Of a stretch of 58,451 bases of DNA, positions 33,759 to 42,441 are shown in pieces; position 1 is the first letter of the stretch, and every line of letters begins with the position of its first letter. The position numbers and the translations under genes are program-made. The DNA is taken from the NCBI GenBank assembly GCA_913774625.1, contig CAJYHL010000035.1, forward strand, positions 1 to 58,451, read 5' to 3'. The notes under the pieces were generated by a model. That model was not told the origin of the DNA and made no database searches. It saw nothing but the letters and a program-made list of their open reading frames with translations. The stretch is from an uncultured Acidovorax sp. GTDB taxonomy: Bacteria > Pseudomonadota > Gammaproteobacteria > Burkholderiales > Burkholderiaceae_C.

Positions 33759-35264
33759 ATGCAAGCCCATCAAGCCTATGCCGTCCAGGCCGCAGCGACC
33801 GCCACGCGGAAACGCGCGGCAGGCACCATCGCCATGCCGGCCCTGTACCGCGCCGCGCTCGGACCGTTCAACACGGACCGCTATCTCGCGTTTTTCGAGC
33901 GGCAGGACGACACGGGCCGCAACCTCCCGGGCTGGAATGCGGCCGCCGCGTTCTTCACGCTGGGCTGGATGGTGTTCCGCCAGCTCTGGCTGCCGGCCCT
34001 GGTCTATCTGGCCGCGCTGGAGGGCGTGGCCCTGGTGGCCTTCGCGCTGGGCCAGCAGTGGCTGAAGCTGCCGCCGCCGGTGCTGGGCGGGCTGGCGCTG
34101 GCGGTCTTCGGCGCAGCCTGCGTGCTGCCCGGCCTCTATGGCGATGCGGTGATGCATGCGGAGATGCGCAAGAAGATCAACCGGGCGCTGGCAGCCTCCC
34201 CCAATCTGGCGCAGGCGGCCGAACTGCTGGCGCGGCAGGCGCCCACCCGCAGGCGGCTGGCCTGGGTGGCCGCCGTGCATGCGCTGCTGGCGGCCGCGGC
34301 GCTGGCGCTGTGGCTGGCCTTCCCGGAAGGCATGGAGAAGTCCGCTGCTGCCGGCACATCCCCAGCCGGCACGGCGCCGGCTGCCGTCCCCGCCACGCCT
34401 TCGGCATCGGTCCCCGCGGCACCGGAACCCGCAGCCAGCGCCGCCGGTATCGCCGCCCCCGCGCAAACGGCCGCTTCGGAGGCCGCGCCGGGGCCCCAGG
34501 GCGCAGCAGTGCCCGGCCCTCAGGCTGCTTCCGCCTCGGCGCCCGAGGTGGCCGCTTCCCAGCCTGCGGCGGCCGCAGCGCCTGCGGCAGCCAGCAGTGC
34601 CGCCCTGGAGCCGGCGAAGCCTCTGGCGGCCGAGGCCAAGCCCGCTGCAGCAGCCGCGTCGCAGGCGGCTGCGCTCCAGGCGAGCGCCGCCACTCCCGAC
34701 GCCTCGGCATCGGCAGCGACAGCGCCTTCCGCACGACAGGCGGCCAGCAGCCCTGCCGCGACACCGACGCCGTCCGCGCAGCCTGCGGCCAAGGCACCAT
34801 CGGCCGGGGCCTCGTCTCCAGCACAGGCACCCGCAATGGCCCCGGCCTCATCGCAACCCCAATCCGCACCGGCTGCCAAGGCGGCGGGCAGCCCGGGCAC
34901 CAGCGCAGCGGCCGCACCGCATGCGCCGCAGGCACGCACCGCCGCCGCCCGCACCACCAGGCACGCAGCCAGGCCGGCGGCAGCCACCCCGCCAGCGGCA
35001 ACCGGCGAAAGCGACCCACCGGTCGCGCAGCGGCGCCTCTATATCAACGTGGGCCTTTTCGGCGAACCGGCCAATGCCCGCCGCGCCATGGCCCTGCTGC
35101 AGACGGTCGATGTGCCCGCATCGACGGCGCAGGTCCGCTCCGCCACCACCGGGCGCATGCTGACCCGCGTGCGGGCAGGGCCGTTCCGCTCGTCGTCGGA
35201 AGCGAACGACGCGGCCCGGCGCGTGCTGTCGGTGGGGCTGGAAGCCGCGCCGGCACAGAACTGA
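33759..35264 (+). CDS. DUF2628-like membrane protein with Ala/Pro linker and C-terminal SPOR domain
   Basis: 501 aa. The N-terminal region contains a DUF2628-like module (FFERQDDTGRNLPGWNAAAAFFTLGWMVFRQLWLPAL, about 45-82) with three to four membrane helices up to residue about 190. A low-complexity linker of some 225 residues, mostly Ala, Pro and Ser, follows, and a SPOR domain (about 428-495: YINVGLFGEPANARRAMALLQ to RVRAGPFRSSSEANDAARRVL) ends the protein. SPOR domains bind denuded septal peptidoglycan, so it should span the inner membrane and reach the cell wall at division sites. An ATG at 33834 is an alternative start. The combination is uncommon. Confidence 0.8.
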   Translation: MQAHQAYAVQAAATATRKRAAGTIAMPALYRAALGPFNTDRYLAFFERQDDTGRNLPGWNAAAAFFTLGWMVFRQLWLPALVYLAALEGVALVAFALGQQWLKLPPPVLGGLALAVFGAACVLPGLYGDAVMHAEMRKKINRALAASPNLAQAAELLARQAPTRRRLAWVAAVHALLAAAALALWLAFPEGMEKSAAAGTSPAGTAPAAVPATPSASVPAAPEPAASAAGIAAPAQTAASEAAPGPQGAAVPGPQAASASAPEVAASQPAAAAAPAAASSAALEPAKPLAAEAKPAAAAASQAAALQASAATPDASASAATAPSARQAASSPAATPTPSAQPAAKAPSAGASSPAQAPAMAPASSQPQSAPAAKAAGSPGTSAAAAPHAPQARTAAARTTRHAARPAAATPPAATGESDPPVAQRRLYINVGLFGEPANARRAMALLQTVDVPASTAQVRSATTGRMLTRVRAGPFRSSSEANDAARRVLSVGLEAAPAQN

Positions 35265-35377
35265 GGCGCCACCACGACAACGACCGGCGTTACCCCTGGT
35301 GACGGCGGCGCACGGCCGACATGGGTTAAGGTGGTTTCCAGTTGCTATTTTTCTCTCATCTTCAAGGAGCGGTTCCC

Positions 35378-35713
35378 ATGCGTACAGCAGCATCCACGGC
35401 GTTGACCCTTGCCACGCTGGCCCTGGCGGCAGGCTGCACTTCCACCTCTCCGTTCGGCAGCCCGAACACCTCGCCCGTGCCGGACGGCGCCACCACGCCC
35501 CCCGTGGGCGGCACCTGCAATGCCCAGCCCGCGCAGGGCTTCGTGGGCCAGATGAGCACCGCCAAGGTGGTGGAGGCGGCCCGCGTGAGCTCGGGAGCGA
35601 ACATGGCGCGCGTGCTGCGACCCGGCCAGATGATCACCAAGGAATACGACACCCAGCGGCTCAACCTGCAGATCGACGCCACCGGCCGCATCACGGCCGT
35701 GAACTGCGGCTGA
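35378..35713 (+). CDS. Lipoprotein, I78 family peptidase inhibitor
   Basis: 111 aa from ATG 35378, which has an AAGGAG ribosome site. A lipoprotein signal peptide ends in the lipobox LAAGC (cysteine about residue 20). The mature domain carries the I78 inhibitor pattern: C...FVGQ, AARVSSGANMARVLRPGQMITKEYD, LNLQIDATGRI and a C-terminal CG. I78 proteins inhibit elastase-like serine peptidases. As a lipoprotein it would be anchored in the envelope and could protect against host or self proteases (inference). It converges on hemW with a 29-bp gap. Confidence 0.87.
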   Translation: MRTAASTALTLATLALAAGCTSTSPFGSPNTSPVPDGATTPPVGGTCNAQPAQGFVGQMSTAKVVEAARVSSGANMARVLRPGQMITKEYDTQRLNLQIDATGRITAVNCG

Positions 35714-35742
35714 AAGCGCCCTACCCGCGTGCCTCCCGGCCG

Positions 35743-37026
35743 TCAGTCGGCCAGGAACAGCTCCTGCAGGTCGCTCAGGAAGTCGAATCCGCGCTCGGTG
35801 GGCCGCACCTGCTGTGCGCCATCGCGCGTGACGAGGCCCTTGCGCTCGGCCTCGTCCAGCCCCCGGGCGATGGACGTCAGCGGCAGGCCGGTGCGCTCCA
35901 TGAACTGCTGCAACGTGAACCCGTCCCTGAGCCTCAGGGCGTTCAGCATGAATTCGAAGGGTAGGTCGGCCCGCCGCACGTCCTCGTCCTGAGCGATGGC
36001 GCGGCCGGCCAGGGCGCCGTCCATGTAGCGGCGCGGGTCGCGCAGCCGCACCTGGCGCACGATGCGGTGCGCGAAGCTGAGCTTGCTGTGCGCCCCGGCA
36101 CCTATGCCCAGGTAGTCGCCGAACTGCCAGTAGTTGGTGTTGTGCAAGCACTGGTGCCCGTCCTGCGCATAGGCCGAGACCTCGTAGCGCCGCAGCCCGG
36201 CCGCGCCGGTCATCTCGGTGATGCGGTCGAGCATGGCGTAGGCCGTGTCGTCCTCGGGCACGGCGGGCGGGTACTTGGCGAAGTAGGTGTTGGGCTCGAT
36301 GGTCAGGTGGTAGATGGAGATGTGCGGCGGCGCCAGGGCCAGCGCCGTGCGCATGTCCTGCTCCAGGTCGGCGATGCTCTGGCCCGGCAGCGCGTACATG
36401 ATGTCCAGGTTGAAGGTGCCGAAGGCGTCGCGCGCCTCCTCCACCGCCGCCAGCGCCTGGGCCCGGTCGTGGACCCGGCCCAGGGCTTGCAGGAAGCGGT
36501 CGTCGAAGCTCTGCACCCCCACCGAAAGCCGCGTGACGCCCGCCGCGCGGTAGGCGCGGAAGCGGTCCCGCTCGAAGGTGCCGGGATTGGCCTCCAGCGT
36601 GATCTCGCAGTCCGGCTCCAGCCGCAGCCGGGCGCGCACGTCGCCCAGCAGGCGGTCGATGGACCGGGGCGAGAACAGGCTGGGCGTGCCCCCGCCGATG
36701 AAGATGCTGTGGACGGTGCGGCCCCAGATCAGCGGCAGCGCGGCCTCCAGGTCGGCCATCAGTGCGTCGAGGTAGCGCGACTCGGGCAGCGCGTCGGCGC
36801 CGGCCCGCGCCTCGTGCGAATTGAAGTCGCAGTACGGGCACTTCTTCAGACACCAGGGCAGGTGGATGTAGAGCGACAGCGGCGGCAGGCTGGACAGCTG
36901 CAGCAGGCCCGGGCGCATGTAGTGCTGCGGGTCCCGCAGGGCGGCGCCCTCGGGCGGGGCTTCGCCGGGCGCGGCAGCGGGAACGATGGGGATGGACACG
37001 GTCGGTGCTCCGGCTTCGGCCGCCAC
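35743..37026 (-). CDS. hemW: Radical SAM haem chaperone HemW
   Basis: 427 aa. The radical SAM motif is CLKKCPYC (C59, C63, C66), preceded by SLYIHLPW; the HemW-specific HNTNYW motif lies near residue 300 and separates it from true coproporphyrinogen dehydrogenases. The C-terminal HemN domain is complete (FMLNALRLRDGF). HemW binds haem and is thought to deliver it to membrane proteins. An N-terminal extension of about 36 residues precedes a second possible start at 36918. It is placed immediately after rdgB (1-nt gap), in a conserved rph-rdgB-hemW string of betaproteobacteria. Confidence 0.93.
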   Translation of the reverse strand: MAAEAGAPTVSIPIVPAAAPGEAPPEGAALRDPQHYMRPGLLQLSSLPPLSLYIHLPWCLKKCPYCDFNSHEARAGADALPESRYLDALMADLEAALPLIWGRTVHSIFIGGGTPSLFSPRSIDRLLGDVRARLRLEPDCEITLEANPGTFERDRFRAYRAAGVTRLSVGVQSFDDRFLQALGRVHDRAQALAAVEEARDAFGTFNLDIMYALPGQSIADLEQDMRTALALAPPHISIYHLTIEPNTYFAKYPPAVPEDDTAYAMLDRITEMTGAAGLRRYEVSAYAQDGHQCLHNTNYWQFGDYLGIGAGAHSKLSFAHRIVRQVRLRDPRRYMDGALAGRAIAQDEDVRRADLPFEFMLNALRLRDGFTLQQFMERTGLPLTSIARGLDEAERKGLVTRDGAQQVRPTERGFDFLSDLQELFLAD

Positions 37027-37027
37027 G

Positions 37028-37627
37028 TCAGAACCAGCGCTCGCGCATCAGCGCCAGCATCTGCTGCGCTGCACGGCCGCGGTGGCTGTGGGCGTTCTTC
37101 ACCTCCACGGGCAGCTCGGCGAAGGTCTTGCCGAATTCGGGCAGGAACATGACCGGGTCGAAGCCGAAGCCGTTGCTGCCGCGCCGCTCGCGCGCGATCT
37201 CGCCGGAAACCCGGCCCACGGCGATGAGCGGCTCCGGGTCCTCGGGGCTGCGCACCGCGACCAGGGTGCTGACCATGGCGGCGCGGCGGTCGTCGATGCC
37301 GGCCATCTGCTCCAGCAGCGCCTGCACGTTGGTGTCGTCGCCCTTTTCATAGCCGAACTGCGTGGCGTAGTAAGCCGTCTGCACACCCGGCTGGCCGCCG
37401 AAGGCCTGCACGCACAGGCCCGCATCGTCGGCCAGCGCCGGCAGGCCGGTGTGCCGGGCCGCGAAGCGCGCCTTGGCCAGCGCGTTCTCGACGAAGGTGT
37501 GGAAGGGCTCCTCGGCTTCGCCCACGCCCAGGTCGGCCTGGCGCACCAGTTCGACGCCCAGCGGGGCCAGCATGGCCTGCAGTTCGGCCAGCTTGCCGCG
37601 GTTGTTGGATGCGAGAACGAGTTTCAT
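37028..37627 (-). CDS. rdgB: XTP/dITP pyrophosphatase (non-canonical purine NTPase)
   Basis: 199 aa, full length for the RdgB/HAM1 family, which removes ITP, dITP and XTP from the nucleotide pool. Signatures: LASNNRGKLAELQAML at the N-terminus, FVENALAKARFAARHTGLPALADDAGL, and GFGFDPVMFLPEFGKTFAEL for the nucleotide site. It lies 45 bp downstream of rph and 1 nt before hemW. Confidence 0.96.
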   Translation of the reverse strand: MKLVLASNNRGKLAELQAMLAPLGVELVRQADLGVGEAEEPFHTFVENALAKARFAARHTGLPALADDAGLCVQAFGGQPGVQTAYYATQFGYEKGDDTNVQALLEQMAGIDDRRAAMVSTLVAVRSPEDPEPLIAVGRVSGEIARERRGSNGFGFDPVMFLPEFGKTFAELPVEVKNAHSHRGRAAQQMLALMRERWF

Positions 37628-37672
37628 GATGTTTTGGGCTCCTGGCCCATTCGATGCCTGGGCCTGTAGCTA

Positions 37673-38419
37673 TTATTTTTGCAGCGACTGGGCTTGCAGC
37701 GCCACCAGCTCGCCAATGCCCTTTTCGGCCAGGGCCAGCAGCTGGTCCATTTCCTGGCGCGTGAAGGCCGCGCCCTCGGCCGTGCCCTGCACTTCCACGT
37801 AGTGCGCCACGCCCTGGCCGTTCACCGTCATCACCACGTTCATGTCGGTGTCGCAGGCCACGTCTTCCACGTATTCCAGGTCCAGCACCGGCTGGCCCTG
37901 CACGATGCCCACAGAGATGGCCGCCAGCGGCGCAGTGATGGGCGAGGCCTGCAGCTTGCCCGCGGCGATCAGCGTGGCCACTGCGTCCTGCGCCGCCACC
38001 CAGGCGCCGGTGATGGCCGCCGTGCGCGTGCCGCCGTCGGCCTGGATCACGTCGCAGTCGAGCTGGATGGTGCGCTCGCCCAGGGCCTTGAGGTCGAACA
38101 CGGCGCGCAGGCTGCGGCCGATGAGGCGCTGGATTTCCTGCGTGCGGCCGTTCTGCTTGCCGCGCGCGGCCTCGCGGTCGCTGCGGGTGTGGGTGGACCG
38201 GGGCAGCATGCCGTATTCGGCCGTCACCCAGCCTTCGCCGCTGCCGCGCTTGTGCGGCGGCACGCGCTCTTCGACCGACGCGGTACACAGCACCTTGGTG
38301 TTGCCGAATTCGATCAGCACCGAGCCTTCGGCATGCATGGTGTAGCGGCGGGTGATGCGTACCGGCCGCAGTGCATCGGCGGCGCGGCCGCCCGGGCGGG
38401 AGCTGGAGGAAGGGGTCAT
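37673..38419 (-). CDS. rph: Ribonuclease PH
   Basis: 248 aa, a phosphorolytic 3'-5' exoribonuclease that trims tRNA 3' ends. The N-terminus [36 protein letters not shown] is diagnostic, as are MLPRSTHTR and the catalytic [11 protein letters not shown] near the C-terminus. It is full length and intact. Downstream of the stop, 37660-37690 contains AT-rich spacer before rdgB. The PP2C gene ends 133 bp upstream on the same strand. Confidence 0.96.
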   Translation of the reverse strand: MTPSSSSRPGGRAADALRPVRITRRYTMHAEGSVLIEFGNTKVLCTASVEERVPPHKRGSGEGWVTAEYGMLPRSTHTRSDREAARGKQNGRTQEIQRLIGRSLRAVFDLKALGERTIQLDCDVIQADGGTRTAAITGAWVAAQDAVATLIAAGKLQASPITAPLAAISVGIVQGQPVLDLEYVEDVACDTDMNVVMTVNGQGVAHYVEVQGTAEGAAFTRQEMDQLLALAEKGIGELVALQAQSLQK

Positions 38420-38552
38420 GGAATGCGAGCCTTTGCAGGATGGATATCGGAGAGCGATGGCCGATGGGCCGGAGGCCGCGCGGCGGACTTCATGGCGGCG
38501 GCGAACTGCGGATTCTCGCCTGCCGGCGAATCGGGTGCAGGGCCCGGGCTGC

Positions 38553-39467
38553 TCAGAGCCTGCGCGCCGCCGACCGCCGGATGGCCTCGTTGATCTCGGC
38601 GATGGAGCGCTCGATGGCCTCGTCGTCCAAATCGTCGAGCAAGCCTTCGGGCGCGCCGCCCTGGATGGTCGAGGCGAAGCCGTCGTCGCCCAGGCTGGCG
38701 GTGCTCACGCTGAAGGTGGAGCCGAAGGCATCGGGCGTCTCCCACTCCATCGCCACCGCGGTCACGTTGTCGCTGGCGCTGCCCGCCTTGCGCAGCGCAT
38801 CCTCGACCAGATCCGGCACGGAGCCGTCCACCGTCTGTCGGCCCAGCTGGCGCACGATGTGGACCTCGTCCAGCGCGCCCCAGAGCCCGTCCGAGCACAG
38901 CAGGATGCGGTCGCCCTGCTCCAGCACCACCGGCCCGGCGCGGTCGTAGATCGGCTTGGCGGGCGATCCCAGGCAGGTGAACAGCACGTTGCGGTTGGTG
39001 ATGGCCCTGTCGTGCGGCAGCAGCAGTCCGGGCGCATCGCGCAGCTCCAGATAGGAATGGTCGCGCGTGCGGGCCAGCAGCTGGCCGTCGCGCACCAGGT
39101 ACAGGCGCGAATCGCCGCAATGGATCCAGCTGGCGCGCCCGGCCTGCACCACCGCCGCCACCAGCGTGGTGCGCGGCGTGTCCTCCAGCCGGCGATCGCT
39201 GGCGTGCTGCAGGATGGCCTGGTGCGCCTGCAGCAGCGCCGTGGCCAGGAAGGCCTGTGGATCGGCCAGCACCGGCTGGGCCTGCCGCTGGAAGAGGGCC
39301 GAAACGGTCTGGATGGCGATCTGCGCGGCCACTTCGCCGTCGGGGTGGCCGCCCATGCCGTCGGCCAGCACGAAAAGGCCCGATTCGCGCGTGTAGCAAT
39401 AGCCCATGCGGTCTTCGTTCTTCTCGCGGCCTCCGCGCCGGCTGATCTGGAAGACGGAGAACTTCAT
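38553..39467 (-). CDS. PP2C-type Ser/Thr protein phosphatase
   Basis: 304 aa. Metal-binding motifs of the PPM/PP2C family are present: KNEDRMG (16-22), [13 protein letters not shown] (34-45), [24 protein letters not shown] and SDNVTAVAM. An acidic C-terminal tail (about 235-304) is extra to the catalytic core. It overlaps the upstream kinase gene by 4 nt, forming a writer/eraser pair for Ser/Thr phosphorylation. Such pairs can control type VI secretion, but here the neighbours are housekeeping genes, so the target is unknown. Confidence 0.93.
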   Translation of the reverse strand: MKFSVFQISRRGGREKNEDRMGYCYTRESGLFVLADGMGGHPDGEVAAQIAIQTVSALFQRQAQPVLADPQAFLATALLQAHQAILQHASDRRLEDTPRTTLVAAVVQAGRASWIHCGDSRLYLVRDGQLLARTRDHSYLELRDAPGLLLPHDRAITNRNVLFTCLGSPAKPIYDRAGPVVLEQGDRILLCSDGLWGALDEVHIVRQLGRQTVDGSVPDLVEDALRKAGSASDNVTAVAMEWETPDAFGSTFSVSTASLGDDGFASTIQGGAPEGLLDDLDDEAIERSIAEINEAIRRSAARRL

Positions 39468-40453
39468 CGGCTGGCCTTGCCGCCGCTGCGCCGCTTGTCG
39501 GCCACCAGCGAATCGATCTGCATGCGCACCTTCTCGCCCAGGCTGAGCCTGGTGTAGCGGCGCTCGCCCTCGCGGCTGAGCTCCTTTTGCAGCGCGAAGA
39601 CGGACTGCGGCCGCGCCAGCGGGTCGAGCGCCATGCACCATTCGACCACCTCGATGAGGTTGTCCGAATAGATGCCGCGCAGCCGGGTGAGCGACTGCAA
39701 AAGCCGGTCCGTCTCGTTGCGCTGCGGCGCCTCGGTGGGCGGAAAGCCCTGCATGCAGGCATAGATGCAGGCGCCGATGGCGTAGATGTCGGTCCACGGC
39801 CCCATCTGCGTGTCGCGGCGGTACATCTCCGGCGCGGCGAAGCCGGGCGTGTACATCGGGCGGATGAAATTGCCTTCCTTGGACAGCACCTCGCGCGCCG
39901 CGCCGAAATCGATCAGCACGGCCTTGTTGTCGTCGGTGATGAAGACGTTGGCCGGCTTGATGTCCAGATGCAGCATCTTGTGCTGGTGCACGATGCGCAA
40001 CCCGCGCAGCACCTCGTCGAACAGCGAGCGGATGGTGGACTCGCGGAACACCTTCTTGGTGTTGAGTTCTCGGGCGGTGACGATGAAGTCCTGCAGGGTC
40101 GCACCCTCCAGGTAGTTCATCACCATGTAGACGGTCTCGTTCTCGCGGAAGAAGTTGAGCACGCTGACCACCGAGGCGTGCGATATCTGCGCGAGCGAGC
40201 GGCCCTCCTCGAAAAAGCTCTTGAGCCCCAGCCGGTAGAGCGAGAGCTTTTCGGGCTGCACCTTGGGCAGCAGCTGGCCGGGATCCCGGGTGGCGAGCGA
40301 GGAAGGGAGGTATTCCTTGATGGCCACCTGCTGGCCGTCGGCATCGGTGGCCAGATAGACCACGCCGAACCCTCCGGCGGACACCTTGCGGACCACGCGG
40401 TAGCCGCCTATGGAGGTGCCGGGAGGCAGGGGTGCCGGCTTGATCTTGGACAT
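39464..40453 (-). CDS. Ser/Thr protein kinase (Hanks type)
   Basis: 329 aa, cytoplasmic; no membrane helix or PASTA domain. Canonical subdomains: glycine loop VSAGGFGVVYLA, lysine K46 in VAIKEY, catalytic loop HLDIKPAN (162-169), DFG at 182-184 and FAAPEMY. The ATG at 40453 gives MSKIKPAPLPPGTSIGGYRV. The C-terminal region after the kinase fold is basic. Its stop overlaps the phosphatase start. Divergent from yicC with a 73-bp promoter interval. Confidence 0.95.
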   Translation of the reverse strand: MSKIKPAPLPPGTSIGGYRVVRKVSAGGFGVVYLATDADGQQVAIKEYLPSSLATRDPGQLLPKVQPEKLSLYRLGLKSFFEEGRSLAQISHASVVSVLNFFRENETVYMVMNYLEGATLQDFIVTARELNTKKVFRESTIRSLFDEVLRGLRIVHQHKMLHLDIKPANVFITDDNKAVLIDFGAAREVLSKEGNFIRPMYTPGFAAPEMYRRDTQMGPWTDIYAIGACIYACMQGFPPTEAPQRNETDRLLQSLTRLRGIYSDNLIEVVEWCMALDPLARPQSVFALQKELSREGERRYTRLSLGEKVRMQIDSLVADKRRSGGKASR

Positions 40454-40526
40454 ATTCTGCGAAGAAGACTCGGGCACGAATCGGAACCGGGATAATTGCG
40501 CGTTTGCAGCAACCACCGAGAGTCCC

Positions 40527-41435
40527 ATGGCAGTTTACAGCATGACCGGATACGCCAGCGCCCAGCACGGAGCGTCTGCGGCAGGCGCCGAAACCGACGC
40601 GCCCACGCGCCGCCTGGGATTGGAGATCCGCTCGGTCAACAGCCGCTTTCTCGACCTGTCGTTCCGGCTGTCCGACGAACTGCGGGCCCAGGAACCAGCG
40701 CTGCGCGCCCTGCTCACGGCCAAGCTCAAGCGCGGCAAGGTCGAGGTGCGCGCCTTCATCGAAGACGAGGGCACGGGCAACCTGCCCGACCCCGCACCCC
40801 GGCTGCTGCAGCGGCTCAACGGCCTGCAGGACGCCGTGCGGGCCTGGCTGCCCCAGGCCGCCCCTCTGAGCGTGGCCGATGCGCTGCGCCTGTGCGCCAA
40901 CTTCTCCGGCCCGGCCCAGGACTGGTCCGAAGCCCTGCCACCGCTGGCCGAGCAGGCCCTGAAGGAACTCATGACCTCCCGCGAGCGCGAGGGCAAGCGC
41001 CTGGCCGCGATGCTGCAGGACCGGCTGGCCCAGCTGCGAGCCCTGGCCCTGCAGGCCGTGCCGCTGGTGCCGCAGCTGGTCGAGCAGCACCGCCAGCGCT
41101 TCCTGGACCGCTGGAACGAGGCGCTGGCCCAGGCCGACGGCAAGATCGCGGCCGAGGCCGCCCAGGACCGGGCCCTGACGGAGGCCACGGCCTTCGCCAT
41201 CCGCATCGATGTGGCCGAGGAAGTCACGCGCCTGCAATCGCATCTGGATGAAATCGAGCGACTGCTGAAAAAGGGCGGCGAGATCGGCAAGCGCCTGGAC
41301 TTCCTCATCCAGGAGCTGCACCGCGAAGCCAACACCCTGGGGTCGAAATCGGCGGCGCTCGAACTCACGCGCATCAGCGTGGACATGAAGGTGCTCATCG
41401 AGCAGATGCGCGAGCAGGTCCAGAACATCGAGTGA
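40527..41435 (+). CDS. yicC: YicC family endoribonuclease
   Basis: 302 aa from ATG 40527 (MAVYSMTGYASA, the family's typical opening). The C-terminal DUF1732 block is present: GKRLDFLIQELHREANTLGSKS followed by VDMKVLIEQMREQVQNIE. YicC proteins are endoribonucleases linked to mRNA/sRNA turnover and lie next to gmk in many proteobacteria, as here (50-bp gap). Divergent from the Ser/Thr kinase. Confidence 0.95.
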   Translation: MAVYSMTGYASAQHGASAAGAETDAPTRRLGLEIRSVNSRFLDLSFRLSDELRAQEPALRALLTAKLKRGKVEVRAFIEDEGTGNLPDPAPRLLQRLNGLQDAVRAWLPQAAPLSVADALRLCANFSGPAQDWSEALPPLAEQALKELMTSREREGKRLAAMLQDRLAQLRALALQAVPLVPQLVEQHRQRFLDRWNEALAQADGKIAAEAAQDRALTEATAFAIRIDVAEEVTRLQSHLDEIERLLKKGGEIGKRLDFLIQELHREANTLGSKSAALELTRISVDMKVLIEQMREQVQNIE

Positions 41436-41485
41436 TGATGATGGATAGATAATCCTGTTTTGATAGCAGCTAACGCAGACGCCGT

Positions 41486-42106
41486 ATGGACTATCCCGGA
41501 AATCTCTTTGTAGTGGCCGCCCCCAGCGGGGCCGGCAAGTCGAGCCTGGTCAAGGCCTTGCGCGAACTCGACTCGCACGTGCAGCCCTCGGTGTCGCACA
41601 CCACGCGCCCGCCCCGCGGCCAGGAAAAACACGGCCGCGAGTACTTCTTCACGTCCGACCAGGAATTCGACGCCATGGTGGCGGCCAACGGCTTCGTCGA
41701 ATGGGCGCATGTGCATGGCCGCCGCTACGGCACTTCGCGCAAGGCCATCGAGGAGCGCGTCGCCCAGGGCGCCGACGTGCTGCTGGAGATCGACTTCCAG
41801 GGCGCGATCCAGATCAAGCAGGCCTTCGCCAACGCCGTGCTGATCTTCATCCTGCCGCCCAGCTGGGACGAACTGCGCTCGCGCCTGGAGCGGCGTGGCG
41901 AAGATGCGCCCGACGTCATCGAACTGCGGCTCGCCAACGCCGCCGAAGAGATGGCCCAGGCCCACAAATTCGACTTCGTTATAATCAACGAATTGTTCGA
42001 GCGTGCGGTTTTCGACCTGAAGACCATCGTTCACGCCCAGCGCCTCAAGTACTCGGCCCAGCGCCGCGCCCGCGCCGACATCTTCGAGTCGCTAGGCATC
42101 GTCTGA
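41486..42106 (+). CDS. gmk: Guanylate kinase
   Basis: 206 aa; phosphorylates GMP to GDP. P-loop [10 protein letters not shown] (12-21), the GMP-binding [19 protein letters not shown], and the lid region [11 protein letters not shown] are intact. It is upstream of rpoZ and spoT in the usual gmk-rpoZ-spoT order, linking GTP supply with (p)ppGpp metabolism. Confidence 0.97.
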   Translation: MDYPGNLFVVAAPSGAGKSSLVKALRELDSHVQPSVSHTTRPPRGQEKHGREYFFTSDQEFDAMVAANGFVEWAHVHGRRYGTSRKAIEERVAQGADVLLEIDFQGAIQIKQAFANAVLIFILPPSWDELRSRLERRGEDAPDVIELRLANAAEEMAQAHKFDFVIINELFERAVFDLKTIVHAQRLKYSAQRRARADIFESLGIV

Positions 42107-42131
42107 TTTCCCCTTTTTTCGAGAACCATCC

Positions 42132-42335
42132 ATGGCCCGCATCACCGTCGAAGATTGCCTCGAGCAGATCCCCAACCGCTTCCAACTGGTGCTGGCTGCC
42201 ACATACCGCGCACGCATGCTGAGCCAGGGCCACGCCCCCCGCATCGAAAGCCGCAACAAGCCGGCGGTGACCGCGCTGCGCGAAATCGCCGAAGGCAAGG
42301 TCGGCCTGGAAATGCTCAAGAAGGTGCCCGGCTGA
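42132..42335 (+). CDS. rpoZ: RNA polymerase omega subunit
   Basis: 67 aa beginning [21 protein letters not shown], a clear omega signature, with [21 protein letters not shown] in the second half. It assists beta' folding and forms part of a (p)ppGpp-binding site. It lies 25 bp after gmk and is followed by an intrinsic terminator before spoT. Confidence 0.97.
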   Translation: MARITVEDCLEQIPNRFQLVLAATYRARMLSQGHAPRIESRNKPAVTALREIAEGKVGLEMLKKVPG

Positions 42336-42369
42336 TCACGACGAGCACGTCTGCCCCGGGGCAGACAGC

Positions 42370-42399
42370 AAAAAGCACCGCTTCGCGGTGCTTTTTTTT
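42370..42399 (+). terminator. Intrinsic terminator after rpoZ
   Basis: The stem GCACCGC/GCGGTGC (42375-42391) with a 3-nt loop, flanked by A and T tracts (eight Ts follow), is a strong rho-independent terminator. spoT therefore probably has its own promoter or relies on read-through. Confidence 0.88.
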
Positions 42400-42441
42400 G
42401 TCCCGAATGCCTTGTCGCCGACGGCAGGCTACATTAAAGGC

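Noticed and set aside
37660-37690. Dispersed repeat remnant (TAGCTATTATTTTT here, GATAGCAGCTAACGC near 41463)
   Set aside because: They recall short AT-rich repeats common in Comamonadaceae intergenic DNA, but the two are too short and too different from each other to call a repeat.
38553-41321. Upstream extension of the phosphatase frame to 922 codons
   Set aside because: The extension runs antisense to yicC and through the kinase gene in another frame; the ATG at 39467 matches the kinase-phosphatase 4-nt overlap and the PP2C N-terminus.
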